Source of the DNA: Candidatus Aerophobota bacterium
GTDB taxonomy: Bacteria; Aerophobota; Aerophobia; Aerophobales; B3-G15
NCBI GenBank assembly: GCA_030615365.1
Contig: JAUWZM010000014.1
Span: 1 to 44,237, forward strand
DNA length: 44,237 bases
Direction: 5' to 3'
Shown in pieces: positions 15,266 through 23,801 of the stretch (its first letter is position 1; every line of letters begins with the position of its first letter). The notes below the pieces were generated by a model. That model saw only the letters and a list, made by a program, of their open reading frames with translations, ran no database searches and was not told where the DNA came from. A program made the position numbers and the translations under genes.

Positions 15266-16759
15266 GTGATAGAGAAAGAAAAGCAGGTAAGAGTACGTTT
15301 TGCTCCCAGTCCTACAGGAGAGCTGCATATAGGGGGAGTGAGAACAGCTCTTTTTAACTGGCTTTTTGCTCGTCACCATAAAGGAAAGTTTATTCTTCGC
15401 ATAGAGGATACCGATATCCTCCGTTCTCGAAAGAATTTTATCAATACATTGATAGAAGACTTAGAGTGGCTAGGTCTAAATTGGGATGAAGGTCCTGGAG
15501 TAGGAGGGGATTATGGACCTTATTTTCAATCTCAAAGGGTGGACATCTATACGCATTACGTTGAAAAGCTGTTAAGGGAAGAGAAGGCGTATCCCTGTTA
15601 TTGTACTCGAGAGGAACTACTTCAACGAAAACGCACGATGCAGAAGGAAGGAAAATACTTTGTTTATGATGGTCACTGCCGCAATCTTTCCTTCGCTCAG
15701 AGGGAAAAATTAGAAGAGGAGGGTAAAAAACCAACTATACGATTTAAGGCACCCCAGAAAGGAATTGTTAAAGTTAAAGATTTGCTCAGGGGAGAGGTTA
15801 ACTTTGAGAATAAAATTTTAGGGGATTTCATTATATTAAAATCAAATGGGACGCCTGCTTTTAACTTTGCGAATGTAATCGATGATTATTTAATGAAAAT
15901 AACCTGTGTAATAAGGGGGGATGATCATCTTTCCAATACTCCCCGACAGGTACTTATTTATCGGGCTCTAAATTTTATTCCTCCTTCGTATGCACACATA
16001 CCAATGATCCTGGGCAAAGATGGAGCGAAGTTAAGCAAAAGACATGGAGCTACATCCATTACTTATTATCGAGAAAGAGGGTATCTTCCCTGGGCTGTAG
16101 TAAACTATCTCTCTCTTCTGAGTTGGTCCACTTCAGATAGTCAGCAATTTTTCACCAAAGAGGAGCTTATTGAAAAGTTTTCTCTTAAAAGGGTAGGCAA
16201 AAGTTCTGCTATTTTTGATCCTCAGAAATTGGAATGGATGAATGCTGAGTATATAAGAAAAATGGATACGGACAAGCTTGCCGAATCATTGATTCCTTAC
16301 TTAAGAAAAGAGGGATGGGTTAACGATGAGGTTGATTCGGTTACTGGCAGGAAGATATCTCGGATTGCTGAACTGGAAAAAGAGAGACTAAGTACTCTAT
16401 CTGACATTGCTGGATTAACAAATTTTTTCTTTGAAAAAGATTTTGCCTATGATGACAAAGCAGTCGAGAAGAGATTACAAAAGGATTATGTGCCTTCTCT
16501 TTTATCAAGGGTAAAGGGTGAAATAGAACAGCTTAGTAAGTTTGATGAAAAAAATTTAGAAAAGACTTTGAGGAAAATATCTGAGGAATTATCCCTTTCT
16601 TTAGCTAAAGTTCTTCATCCTTTAAGAGTAGCTTTCACTGGAAGAATGAGAGGTCCGGGACTTTTTGAATTAGCGGCAGTATTAGGCAAAGAAGAAGTGC
16701 TGAGAAGAATTACTCGGGCATTGGAAATGCTTAAAAGTGGTTCAGATTTAAAGACCTGA
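15266..16759 (+). CDS. gltX: Glutamyl-tRNA synthetase
   Basis: A class I synthetase charging tRNA with glutamate. The HIGH motif appears as APSPTGELHIGG (about residues 12-23) and KMSKS as GAKLSKRHGAT (about 251-261). The 497-residue length is normal, and the start is GTG at 15266. No glutaminyl-tRNA synthetase is in the window. The gene is followed directly by tRNA-Gln and tRNA-Glu, its two possible substrates if it is the non-discriminating form that works with GatCAB. That specificity is inference. A perfect hairpin lies between gltX and the tRNAs. Confidence 0.96.
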   Translation: MIEKEKQVRVRFAPSPTGELHIGGVRTALFNWLFARHHKGKFILRIEDTDILRSRKNFINTLIEDLEWLGLNWDEGPGVGGDYGPYFQSQRVDIYTHYVEKLLREEKAYPCYCTREELLQRKRTMQKEGKYFVYDGHCRNLSFAQREKLEEEGKKPTIRFKAPQKGIVKVKDLLRGEVNFENKILGDFIILKSNGTPAFNFANVIDDYLMKITCVIRGDDHLSNTPRQVLIYRALNFIPPSYAHIPMILGKDGAKLSKRHGATSITYYRERGYLPWAVVNYLSLLSWSTSDSQQFFTKEELIEKFSLKRVGKSSAIFDPQKLEWMNAEYIRKMDTDKLAESLIPYLRKEGWVNDEVDSVTGRKISRIAELEKERLSTLSDIAGLTNFFFEKDFAYDDKAVEKRLQKDYVPSLLSRVKGEIEQLSKFDEKNLEKTLRKISEELSLSLAKVLHPLRVAFTGRMRGPGLFELAAVLGKEEVLRRITRALEMLKSGSDLKT

Positions 16760-16779
16760 GTTACATAATGACCACAAGA

Positions 16780-16813
16780 AGTGTAAGGCAGACCCAAAGG
16801 TCTGCCTTACACT
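16780..16813 (+). terminator. Perfect 15-bp hairpin after gltX
   Basis: AGTGTAAGGCAGACC (16780-16794), loop CAAA, then the exact reverse complement (16799-16813). No T-run follows. It ends six bases before tRNA-Gln, so it could be a terminator, an RNA-processing site or a small palindromic repeat. The GACCCAAAGG phrase recurs in the hairpin at 29151-29202. Confidence 0.55.
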
Positions 16814-16819
16814 CATCTT

Positions 16820-16893
16820 TGGGGGATCGGCTAGGGGTAGGCCACGAGACTCTGGATCTTGTAACGGAGGTTCGAATCCTCCTCCCCCAGCCA
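16820..16893 (+). tRNA. tRNA-Gln (anticodon CUG)
   Basis: The acceptor stem TGGGGGA pairs with TCCCCCA (16883-16889), then G and encoded CCA. The anticodon stem CGAGA/TCTTG encloses the loop CTCTGGA, giving anticodon CUG. The T-arm is GGAGG-TTCGAAT-CCTCC. The D-arm is GGC...GCC with GGGG in the loop. All parts of a normal 74-nt tRNA are present. Confidence 0.95.
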
Positions 16894-16897
16894 AATT

Positions 16898-16972
16898 GGC
16901 GCCATCGTCTAGGGGTTAGGATAGGTGGTTCTCATCCATCAGACCGGGGTTCGATTCCCCGTGGCGCTACCA
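16898..16972 (+). tRNA. tRNA-Glu (anticodon CUC)
   Basis: GGCGCCA pairs with TGGCGCT (G-U at the first pair), followed by A and encoded CCA. The anticodon stem GGTGG/CCATC holds TTCTCAT, anticodon CUC. The T-arm is CGGGG-TTCGATT-CCCCG. It begins four bases after tRNA-Gln, so the two are surely one transcript. Confidence 0.94.
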
Positions 16973-16995
16973 GAAGTAAGGGCAACAGATACCAT

Positions 16996-17027
16996 AATTG
17001 CAGTGTTAAAGCGTACACTGCTCAATT
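16996..17027 (+). terminator. Possible hairpin terminator after the tRNA pair
   Basis: AATT-GCAGTGT (16996-17006), loop of eight bases, ACACTGC-TC-AATT (17015-17027). A 7-bp stem extends by 4 bp past a two-base bulge. No T-run follows. Confidence 0.4.
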
Positions 17028-17056
17028 GTAGATATCTTACTAAATAGAGAGGGGAT

Positions 17057-17077
17057 TCAGGGGAGATTTCTCCCTGA
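17057..17077 (+). promoter_or_regulatory. Hairpin just upstream of the PfkB kinase start
   Basis: TCAGGGGAGA and TCTCCCTGA form a stem of about nine pairs with one bulge, ending six bases before the TTG start at 17084. The only purine-rich RBS-like sequence (AGGGGAG) is inside the left arm, so it could control access to the start. This is inferred from pairing alone. Confidence 0.35.
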
Positions 17078-17083
17078 TATATT

Positions 17084-18076
17084 TTGCAAACAAAGTATGA
17101 TATATTCGGGATAGGATCGGCGTTGATAGATTTTTTAATAGAGGTCAATGATGGTGAATTGTCAGAGTTTAATCTAAGAAAGGGTCAGTTTCATTTAATC
17201 AATGGAGAAGATGCAAAGAAATTATTGGCAAAGATTACACACTACAAGGTTAAGATTTTACCAGGTGGAAGTTCTGCAAATACATTATATGGAATTGCAA
17301 TGCTTGGTGGGAATGTAGCTTTCTGTGGCAAAATAGGCAGAGATAATTATGGTGATGTATTTCAAGAAAAAATGTGTAATAGCGGAGTGGAACCTAAATT
17401 AACCAGATCAGAAAAAGCAACAGGCTATACAATAACATTTATAACCCCGGACAGCGAAAGAACATTTGCTGTGTATTTAGGTGCAGCATTGCATCTAAAA
17501 GAAGCTGACATTTTCTTTGAAGATTTAAGATGCAGTAGGATATTGCATATTGAGGGTTATCAGCTTGAAGACAAGCAGTTAAGGCAAACCTCATTGCATG
17601 CAATGAGGTTTGCTAAAAATCATAGTATAAAGATTAGTATTGATTTAGGTGATCCAGGTATAATAGATAGAAACAAAGCGGATATCAAAAAGATAATTGA
17701 AGAATATGCTGATATTGTTTTTGCGAATGAAGATGAAGCGAAGGCTCTTGTTGGCCTAAAGCCATTAGGGGCATTAAATGAAATAGCCAAATTAACAGAA
17801 GTAGCAATAGTAAAAGTTGGCAAATCTGGATCATACATTAAACAAGACAGCATAATATATAAGATTCCCGGCTATAAAGCAGATGCAGTGGATACAACCG
17901 GTGCTGGTGATATGTTTGCAGCAGGAGTTTTATATGGCATCTGCTGTCACTATGATCTAAAGATTTGTGGCCATATAGGTAGCTACTTTGCAGCTAAAAT
18001 TGTTGAAAGAATCGGTGCCAGATTGGAGCATATCGATCGGGAAGAAATTAAAGAATTAATAAAAATGGTAAGCTAA
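17084..18076 (+). CDS. PfkB-family sugar/nucleoside kinase (adenosine kinase-like)
   Basis: The 330-residue protein has the ribokinase-fold signatures: IFGIGSALIDFLIEVND at the start, PGGSSANTLYGIAMLGG (glycine-rich, substrate lid), and the catalytic anion-hole motif DTTGAGDMFAAG with the catalytic Asp. The overall form is closest to adenosine kinase/inosine-guanosine kinase-type members. A purine nucleoside phosphorylase lies two genes downstream, which supports nucleoside salvage, but ribokinase-like substrates cannot be excluded. The start is TTG at 17084. Codon use appears similar to neighbours. Confidence 0.85.
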   Translation: MQTKYDIFGIGSALIDFLIEVNDGELSEFNLRKGQFHLINGEDAKKLLAKITHYKVKILPGGSSANTLYGIAMLGGNVAFCGKIGRDNYGDVFQEKMCNSGVEPKLTRSEKATGYTITFITPDSERTFAVYLGAALHLKEADIFFEDLRCSRILHIEGYQLEDKQLRQTSLHAMRFAKNHSIKISIDLGDPGIIDRNKADIKKIIEEYADIVFANEDEAKALVGLKPLGALNEIAKLTEVAIVKVGKSGSYIKQDSIIYKIPGYKADAVDTTGAGDMFAAGVLYGICCHYDLKICGHIGSYFAAKIVERIGARLEHIDREEIKELIKMVS

Positions 18077-18100
18077 ACATATTATACAAGGAGATTTTAG

Positions 18101-18529
18101 ATGAAAACCTATATACCTAAGGCTGAGGAAATCAAGAGAAAGTGGTATCTAATTGATGCAGAAGATAAGATTTTAGGTAGATTAGCAGTGAAGATTGCTC
18201 AAATTCTCTCGGGGAAGAATAAAGTTTTTTATACTCCCCACATGGATACAGGGGATTTTGTAGTGATTATTAATGCCAAAAAGATACGAGTAACAGGAGA
18301 AAAAGAAAAGAAAAAAATCTACTATCATCACTCTGGATATCCAGGAGGATTAAAGGAAATACCTCTTGAGCATATGCGAAGGAAAAAGCCAGAGCGGATT
18401 ATTCAAAAGGCAGTGAAGGGTATGATTCCTAAAAATAAACTGGGCAGAAAGATGATAAAGAAACTCAAGGTTTATCCTGGGGCTGAACATCCCCACCAGG
18501 CTCAAAATCCAGAAAAGATAGAGGTATAA
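18101..18529 (+). CDS. rplM: 50S ribosomal protein L13
   Basis: The 142-residue protein has the L13 hallmarks [40 protein letters not shown] and the C-terminal [21 protein letters not shown]13 binds 23S rRNA early in 50S assembly. The ATG has AAGGAGATTTTAG upstream. In nearly all bacteria rpsI (S9) follows directly. Here the next gene, eight bases on, is punA, and no S9 is found anywhere in the window. Confidence 0.97.
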   Translation: MKTYIPKAEEIKRKWYLIDAEDKILGRLAVKIAQILSGKNKVFYTPHMDTGDFVVIINAKKIRVTGEKEKKKIYYHHSGYPGGLKEIPLEHMRRKKPERIIQKAVKGMIPKNKLGRKMIKKLKVYPGAEHPHQAQNPEKIEV

Positions 18530-18537
18530 AAAAAGAA

Positions 18538-19392
18538 ATGAGTCGATCTTTAAAAGAAAAAATTGAAGAGGCTCGATGTTTCATTGAACAAAAAAGGAAG
18601 CTGAAGCCAGAGATTGGGATAATACTGGGGACAGGATTGGGCAAATTAGTAAATGATATTGAGGATCAGTTGGTGATACCTTATAAGGACATTCCCTTTT
18701 TCATTGCCCCCACTACTCCTGGGCATAAGGGAAATTTAATCTTAGGGAAATTACAAGGGAAGAAAGTGGTAGCAATGCAGGGAAGATTTCACTTTTATGA
18801 AGGATATTCCTTAGAAGAAGTTACCTTTCCGGTAAGGGTAATGAAAGCCTTGGGAATAAAGATACTAATTGTATCAAGCTCTTCCGGAGGAATGAATCCC
18901 AATTTTAAAGCTGGTGATTTGATGATTATTACCGACCATATTAATTTAATGGGAAATAATCCCCTCATTGGCCCCAACGATGATACAATAGGTCCACGTT
19001 TTCCCGATATGTCCGAACCTTACGATAATAAATTAATTGAACTTACTGAAAGAATTGTTTTGGAGGAAAGAATAAAAGCTCATCGAGGAGTTTATGTGGG
19101 AATTAGTGGTCCTAGCCTTGAAACCAGAGCTGAATATAAATTCTTAAGAATGATAGGTGCCGATGCTGTAGGTATGTCCACTGTTCCTGAGGTAATTGTA
19201 GCCAAACATAGCAACCTGCAAGTATTGGGGATAAGTTGTATCAGCGATGAGTGTATCCCGGATAGATTAAAGCCTGTAGATCTTTCTAAGATTATTCAGG
19301 TAGCAGAAAAAGCGGAACCACAGATAAGAAAGTTAGTTAAAAGGGTAGTAGCTGAGATTGAAGTTATTTACACAAAAGGAAAAAATGAATGA
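18538..19392 (+). CDS. punA: Purine nucleoside phosphorylase
   Basis: Splits purine nucleosides with phosphate to base and ribose-1-phosphate. The 284-residue protein shows [57 protein letters not shown] and [18 protein letters not shown], all typical of the trimeric PNP family (MTAP relatives share the fold). The usual NAAGG segment reads SSSGGMN, which may shift base preference. Its end overlaps ileS by four bases. Confidence 0.92.
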   Translation: MSRSLKEKIEEARCFIEQKRKLKPEIGIILGTGLGKLVNDIEDQLVIPYKDIPFFIAPTTPGHKGNLILGKLQGKKVVAMQGRFHFYEGYSLEEVTFPVRVMKALGIKILIVSSSSGGMNPNFKAGDLMIITDHINLMGNNPLIGPNDDTIGPRFPDMSEPYDNKLIELTERIVLEERIKAHRGVYVGISGPSLETRAEYKFLRMIGADAVGMSTVPEVIVAKHSNLQVLGISCISDECIPDRLKPVDLSKIIQVAEKAEPQIRKLVKRVVAEIEVIYTKGKNE

Positions 19393-22154
19393 GTTATAGC
19401 AAAACTCTTAATCTCCCTCGGACAGAATTTCCCATGCGGGCCCGACTTTCTGAGAGAGAGCCTTATATCTTGAGCTTTTGGAAAGATAAACAGATATATC
19501 AGAAAATTAGGGAAAAAAGAGAGGGAAGTCCCAAGTACGTTCTCCATGATGGTCCTCCCTATGCGAATGGAGATATTCACTTAGGTCAGGCTCTCAACAA
19601 AATTCTCAAGGATACAATAGTGAAATACAAGACCATGCAGGGTTACGATTCTCCTTTTATTCCAGGATGGGACTGTCATGGCTTGCCTGTTGAAAACCAG
19701 TTATTTAAAAAATTAGGTACCACTAAAGAGGAGATTTCCCGCACGACTTTTAGAAAAAAGGCAAGGGAGTATGCTCTTCACTTTGTAAAAAAGCAAAGAG
19801 AGGAGTTTAAAAGATTGGGAGTTTTTGGTAGATGGGATAAACCCTATCTTACTATGAATTTTGACTACGAGGGAGAAATTGTAGCTTTTTTTGGTAAGCT
19901 TGCTAAAAAGGGCTACATTTATCGTGGTTTAAAACCAATTCATTGGTGTTTTAACTGTCAAACAGCTTTAGCTGAGGCAGAGATAGAATATCGAGAAAAG
20001 GAATCTCCCTCTATTTATGTGAAATTTTCACTTGAGAAAGATAACCTTCCTTTTTCTACCGCTCTACCAGTTTACATTTTAATCTGGACAACGACTCCCT
20101 GGACACTTCCAGCTAACCTTGCCATTGCCCTTAATCAGAATCTGGATTACATCTTTGTGGAAACAGAAAAAGAAATTCTTCTAATAGCGAAGGATTCTCT
20201 TGAGAGACTTGAGGATACATTTAACTGTAACGTGAAAAAGATTTTATTTAATTGTAAAGGAGAAGAGCTGGAGGGACTACGTTATATTCATCCCCTCAAT
20301 CTAAGAGAAGGCAGGTTATTGCTGGCAGATTTTGTTAATGTGAAGGAAGGAACAGGGTGCGTTCATATAGCTCCAGGTCATGGAGATGAGGATTATTCTT
20401 TGGGTTTAAAATATGGACTTCCTATTTTTTCTCCTGTAGATGATGAGGGAAAATTTACCTCTGAGGTTAAAGAATTTCAGAACATACCTGTTTTTAAAGC
20501 TAACGAGCTCATTCAGAAAAAATTGATGGAGGGAAATTTTTTATTAGTTCAGGAAAAAATTCAACATTCTTATCCTCATTGCTGGAGATGTGGTTTTCCT
20601 CTTATCTTTAGAGCTACTCCTCAGTGGTTTCTAAATGTGGATAAGCACGGGTTAAGGGAAAAAGCTATAAATATGGCCAACTCTCAGGTGAAATGGATTC
20701 CTCCCCGAGGTCAAACTCGAATGATAAGTATGTTAAAGGAGCGTCCTGATTGGTGTCTTTCTCGTCAAAGATACTGGGGGGTGGGTATTCCCGTGGTTTA
20801 CTGCCGAAGTTGCAAAGAGGCTATAATTGATGAACGAATCATTGAAAAAGTAAAGAGTCTGGTTGTGAAAAGAGGATCTGATGCCTGGTTTAATACGGAG
20901 GTAGAATCATTTCTTCCCCACGAGTTTTGCTGTCCTAAATGTGGAGGGAAAGATTTTGAAAAAGAAGAAGACATAATTGATGTGTGGTTTGAATCTGGAA
21001 TTTCTCATCACGCAGTTGTCGCTCGAGAAAAGTCTCTAAAAGATCCTGCTGATCTTTATCTGGAAGGTTCCGATCAACACAGAGGGTGGTTCCAAACTTC
21101 TCTTCTCACCTCTTTATCCCTCAAAGACAAGCTTCCCTTTCAACAAGTTCTTACTCATGGTTTTGTTGTAGATTCTCAAGGGAAAAAAATGTCCAAATCC
21201 TTGAATAATGTAATTGATCCTCAAGAAATCGTAGATTCTTTAGGGGCAGATGCATTACGACTATGGGTTTCCTTAGAGGATTATACTGAGGATATTAGAA
21301 TTTCTCAGGAAAGTCTTAACTATACAGTGGAGGTCTATCGTAGAATAAGAAATACCCTTAGGTTTATTTTGGGGAATCTCTATGATTTTTCCTTAGAAAA
21401 AGATACATTAGAGCCTCATCAGCTTCGGGAGATAGATCGGTACATACTATCTAAACTTCAAGGTCTGGTAAAAACGGTAACTGAAAAATATGAAAATTTC
21501 AAATTTTATGAAGCTGTGCATATACTCCATAATTTTACCAATGGAGATTTAAGTGCTTTTTACTTTGATGTCTTAAAGGATAGATTATACACTTTTTTAG
21601 CTGATTCTCAGGAAAGAAGATCTGCCCAAACTATTCTATTTGAACTACTCCTCGCTTTATCCAAGTTAATTGCTCCTGTTCTTTGCTTTACGGCAGAGGA
21701 AGTCTGGGGATACTTAAAGAAAATTGATAAAAAAGTAAAGGAAAGCGTATTGTTAAGTGAATGGCCAAGAGTAGGAGAGGGGTTTGTTGATTTAAATCTG
21801 GAGAAAAAGTGGAGTACAATTTTATCTGTGAGAGAATTGTCTTTGAAACAATTGGAAGAAGCGAGAAGTTTGGGAAAAATTAGCTCTTCCCTGGAGGCTA
21901 AATTACTAATAGAGGCACCTTTTTCTTTAATTTCTCTTTTGAAAAGTTTGGGGGATGAGTTAAAAGAAGTTTTTATTGTATCCCAGGTTGAATTGAGAGA
22001 AGCCGAGGAATTAAAGATTTATGTAGAAAAAGCCAGGGGCAAAAAATGCCAGCGCTGCTGGAACTACAGTTTACAAGTAGGAAAAAACAAAGATTATCCC
22101 CATCTATGCGAGAGATGCTCAAGAGTGTTGAGTCATCTATCAGTTGCTTCTTGA
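19389..22154 (+). CDS. ileS: Isoleucyl-tRNA synthetase
   Basis: A class I synthetase. The 921-residue protein has the HIGH region [16 protein letters not shown] (about 55-70), the CP1 editing domain with [20 protein letters not shown] as [13 protein letters not shown] (about 597-609), and a C-terminal zinc finger CQRCWNY...CERC. Length is normal for the bacterial form with the C-terminal zinc. The ATG overlaps the punA stop (ATGA). Confidence 0.97.
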   Translation: MSYSKTLNLPRTEFPMRARLSEREPYILSFWKDKQIYQKIREKREGSPKYVLHDGPPYANGDIHLGQALNKILKDTIVKYKTMQGYDSPFIPGWDCHGLPVENQLFKKLGTTKEEISRTTFRKKAREYALHFVKKQREEFKRLGVFGRWDKPYLTMNFDYEGEIVAFFGKLAKKGYIYRGLKPIHWCFNCQTALAEAEIEYREKESPSIYVKFSLEKDNLPFSTALPVYILIWTTTPWTLPANLAIALNQNLDYIFVETEKEILLIAKDSLERLEDTFNCNVKKILFNCKGEELEGLRYIHPLNLREGRLLLADFVNVKEGTGCVHIAPGHGDEDYSLGLKYGLPIFSPVDDEGKFTSEVKEFQNIPVFKANELIQKKLMEGNFLLVQEKIQHSYPHCWRCGFPLIFRATPQWFLNVDKHGLREKAINMANSQVKWIPPRGQTRMISMLKERPDWCLSRQRYWGVGIPVVYCRSCKEAIIDERIIEKVKSLVVKRGSDAWFNTEVESFLPHEFCCPKCGGKDFEKEEDIIDVWFESGISHHAVVAREKSLKDPADLYLEGSDQHRGWFQTSLLTSLSLKDKLPFQQVLTHGFVVDSQGKKMSKSLNNVIDPQEIVDSLGADALRLWVSLEDYTEDIRISQESLNYTVEVYRRIRNTLRFILGNLYDFSLEKDTLEPHQLREIDRYILSKLQGLVKTVTEKYENFKFYEAVHILHNFTNGDLSAFYFDVLKDRLYTFLADSQERRSAQTILFELLLALSKLIAPVLCFTAEEVWGYLKKIDKKVKESVLLSEWPRVGEGFVDLNLEKKWSTILSVRELSLKQLEEARSLGKISSSLEAKLLIEAPFSLISLLKSLGDELKEVFIVSQVELREAEELKIYVEKARGKKCQRCWNYSLQVGKNKDYPHLCERCSRVLSHLSVAS

Positions 22155-22160
22155 CTTTTA

Positions 22161-22186
22161 CAAGAAAGAAGTATTATTCTTTCTTG
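22161..22186 (+). terminator. Perfect hairpin after ileS
   Basis: CAAGAAAGAA (22161-22170), loop GTATTA, TTCTTTCTTG (22177-22186), seven bases past the ileS stop. The stem is AT-rich and has no T-run, so termination would be weak. Confidence 0.5.
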
Positions 22187-22308
22187 ACATATAGGAATTT
22201 ACAGGGACGAGGAAAGCCATCTCTATCTATAAAGAAAGTCCTTATTTCATTAACTAAAGGAATCCAGCATCAAGTTCCTTCTCTTTCCTCTCTTTCTGGA
22301 AGGGGCAA

Positions 22309-22361
22309 ATATCAATTTCCTTTTTTCCTCTCCCTTGAGGGGGAGGGATTGAGGGGAGGGT
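22309..22361 (+). repeat. Dispersed GGGAGGG-rich intergenic repeat
   Basis: AATATCAATTTCCTTTTTTC followed by CTCTCCCTTGAGGGGGAGGG and GATTGAGGGGAGGGTG. A diverged relative lies at 39990-40033 (AATATCATTTTCCTTTTTTC then CTCCCCCTTGGAGAG). The right end of this copy contains the proposed lspA start codon. Confidence 0.6.
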
Positions 22362-22872
22362 GAATATAAAACGAGATGTGAGGGTAAAGATTGGATTAAG
22401 GGGAGGGACAGCATTTAGCATTTCATTCCTCTTGAGTGGTTTTGTTGATCAGATAAGTAAGTTCTGGATTACTCAAGTTTTTTCCCCGGGTGATTCTATT
22501 CCCCTCATAGAGAACATTTTTTATCTCTCCTACTTGAGAAACAAGGGGCTAATCTTTGGTTATGTAACTCTCCCTTTCCCTCTGGTAATTATATTAAATG
22601 CATTGGTGCTGTTTTTCATAATTACTTTGGGGATAGGTCCTGCGAGATACTTACTACCCCACAGGGGAAAGTTGGAAAAGATAAAAATGGTGAGGATCAC
22701 TTTGGGTATAATTGGGGGAGGAGTTGGAGGAAATTTTTGTGATCGGATTTTCAGAAAAGAGGTGATCGATTTCCTTGATTTTAAAATCTGGCCAGTATTT
22801 AACCTGGCTGATGTCTTCGTCGTGATAGGGGTAGCTTTGTTAGCTCGAGAGATTTTAATTCAAACTCAATAG
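22360..22872 (+). CDS. lspA: Lipoprotein signal peptidase (signal peptidase II)
   Basis: An inner-membrane aspartyl protease that removes signal peptides from diacylated prolipoproteins. The protein has four hydrophobic spans and the family blocks FVDQISKFWITQ, LRNKGLIFGY, GGGVGGNFCDRIF and VIDFLDFKIWPVFNLADVFV. The catalytic aspartates are those in NFCDR/NLAD context. The start is uncertain: GTG at 22360 (170 residues) lies in a dispersed repeat, and a second in-frame GTG at 22378 also fits. The next core gene, rluD, is its usual partner but lies 6.4 kb downstream. Confidence 0.93.
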   Translation: MNIKRDVRVKIGLRGGTAFSISFLLSGFVDQISKFWITQVFSPGDSIPLIENIFYLSYLRNKGLIFGYVTLPFPLVIILNALVLFFIITLGIGPARYLLPHRGKLEKIKMVRITLGIIGGGVGGNFCDRIFRKEVIDFLDFKIWPVFNLADVFVVIGVALLAREILIQTQ

Positions 22873-22964
22873 CATTTTTTTCTTTCTGACCCCCCTTATC
22901 CTCACAGTTGATAATACCCCACAGCTCTGCTGGGAGGATACTTATTCTAAATTTTCATTTTAAT

Positions 22965-22993
22965 TTGACAAATTGCCGAAAATATGCTATAAT
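22965..22993 (+). promoter_or_regulatory. Consensus promoter of Cys-rich unit 1
   Basis: TTGACA (22965-22970), exactly 17 bases, TATAAT (22988-22993), with TGC before the -10 (extended). Full consensus at both boxes is rare in this window and implies strong expression. Confidence 0.85.
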
Positions 22994-23009
22994 AAAGCAC
23001 TTTAAATAC

Positions 23010-23047
23010 TATCTCTTCTGTTGAAGTTGAACGGTGGAAGAGAGATA
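23010..23047 (+). promoter_or_regulatory. Leader hairpin over the RBS, unit 1
   Basis: TCTCTTC (23012-23018) pairs with GAAGAGA (23037-23043). The right arm is the purine-rich RBS-like sequence GGAAGAGAG, seven bases before the ATG at 23052. The same fold is kept in unit 2. Confidence 0.55.
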
Positions 23048-23051
23048 ACTT

Positions 23052-23186
23052 ATGAGCCCTCGTAAATCCACTTTTAAGAAGAGGGTAACCATAACCTGCT
23101 CCAATCCGAATCGTCAACAAAAATTTTGCATCTGTTCAGAATCTAAACTTTGCCGCTCCTATCAATTACGCCAAGTCTCTCTGTGA
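23052..23186 (+). CDS. Small Cys-rich protein, copy 1 (44 aa)
   Basis: The ATG follows a consensus promoter and a leader hairpin. The peptide starts MSPRKSTFKKRVTITC and has cysteines at 16, 26, 28 and 34 (C-x9-C-x-C-x5-C), with a basic N-terminus. No family is recognised. The spacing could hold one metal ion. Copy 2 at 25423 keeps these four cysteines and adds one at 21. Against coding, 15 of the 19 changed codons between copies are non-synonymous. In favour, there are no indels in 40 codons. It may be a small zinc-binding protein, a leader peptide, or part of a repeat. Confidence 0.5.
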   Translation: MSPRKSTFKKRVTITCSNPNRQQKFCICSESKLCRSYQLRQVSL

Positions 23187-23291
23187 AATTACTAAACTAT
23201 GATCAATCCTGCATTAAAAGGTCAAGATTACCTTTGCGAGAAAAAAATTGCTAAATAAACTCATAATGAACTAAATTTAAGGGGTGATAAA

Positions 23292-23534
23292 ATGAGCAAA
23301 CTAAAAATTAAAGAAAAAGCAAAACAAACAATTGACAGACTTTCAGAAGCAAGAGTGAGACTTATCCTGGACTTCATTGAATATCTTGACGAGAAAGAAT
23401 CCTGGGAAGCCACGCAGGAACTTTTAGAGGATAAAAATATTGTGGAGGCTTATGAAGAGGCTGAAAGTGATTTAAAAGAAGGTAAAATGGAAAATTTTAT
23501 CCCCTGGGATAAACGGAATAAGATAGATGTATAA
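23292..23534 (+). CDS. Antitoxin of a RelBE-type pair
   Basis: The 80-residue acidic protein begins MSKLKIKEKAKQTIDRLSEA and has a helical LILDFIEYLDEKESWEATQE segment as in small antitoxins paired with RelE/ParE toxins. AAGGGGTGATAAA precedes the ATG. It overlaps the toxin gene by eight bases. It is intact, while the toxin is frameshifted. Confidence 0.75.
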   Translation: MSKLKIKEKAKQTIDRLSEARVRLILDFIEYLDEKESWEATQELLEDKNIVEAYEEAESDLKEGKMENFIPWDKRNKIDV

Positions 23535-23801
23535 AGTATTAGCACACAGAAAAGCTCTTAAATTTTACAGAAAATTAGATAAAAAGACAGCTTCCAGAAT
23601 TGATACAGTAATTGAAAGGTTCAGAAAAGACCCCTTTAGCCATAAAAATATAAAAGTACTCTCAGGGAAATTTGCCGGAAGTTATAGATACAGAATGGGT
23701 AATATACGCATTATTTACAGTGTGGATGCTAAGAAAATACCATCTATATCGAAGTTATAGGGAGAAGAGGGAAAGTTTATCAAGGAGGAATTATTAGATG
23801 A
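23527..23801 (+). pseudogene. RelE/ParE-type toxin with a frameshift
   Basis: The first frame gives MYKVLAHRKALKFYRKLDKK, with GSYRYRMGNIRIIYSVDAKK, the RelE core. It then runs out of family into IPSISKL and a stop at 23760. Shifting frame at the A-run near 23731-23739 restores TIYIEVIGRRGKVYQGGIIR and a stop at 23799-23801, the expected RelE ending. One missing A (AAGAAAATACC, expected five As) explains it. The full-length version would be 91 residues. The toxin is probably dead, unless this is a sequencing error. Confidence 0.8.

Larger units (their letters stand above)
22961..23173 (+). repeat. Cys-rich unit, copy 1 (duplicated about 213-bp element)
   Basis: This stretch aligns without gaps to 25332-25544, from just before the -35 box to codon 40 of the small ORF. 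Promoter, leader hairpin and reading frame are all shared. The 120 coding bases compared differ at 23 positions, of which 21 are transitions. A 15-base identity (TTTAATTCAAACTCA at 22854 and 25241) lies roughly 100 bases before each copy and may mark the left edge of the duplication. Confidence 0.85.
22873..23291 (+). other. Intergenic block carrying Cys-rich unit copy 1
   Basis: The bases 22873-22960 hold nothing recognisable, apart from a CAGCTCTGCTGG inverted phrase. The rest is the promoter, hairpin and small ORF listed separately, and then about 100 bases (23187-23291) of AT-rich sequence without features before relB. Confidence 0.6.

Noticed and set aside
16996..17083. A third tRNA after tRNA-Glu
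   Set aside because: Only a hairpin is present. No T-arm or CCA end could be found.
22181..22215. TTGACA after ileS as a promoter for lspA
   Set aside because: No acceptable -10 lies 16-18 bases downstream. The TTG belongs to the hairpin arm.
22309..22361. The purine/pyrimidine-rich repeat before lspA as a regulatory RNA
   Set aside because: A similar sequence recurs in an unrelated place (39990-40033) and looks like a dispersed repeat, so no function is claimed.
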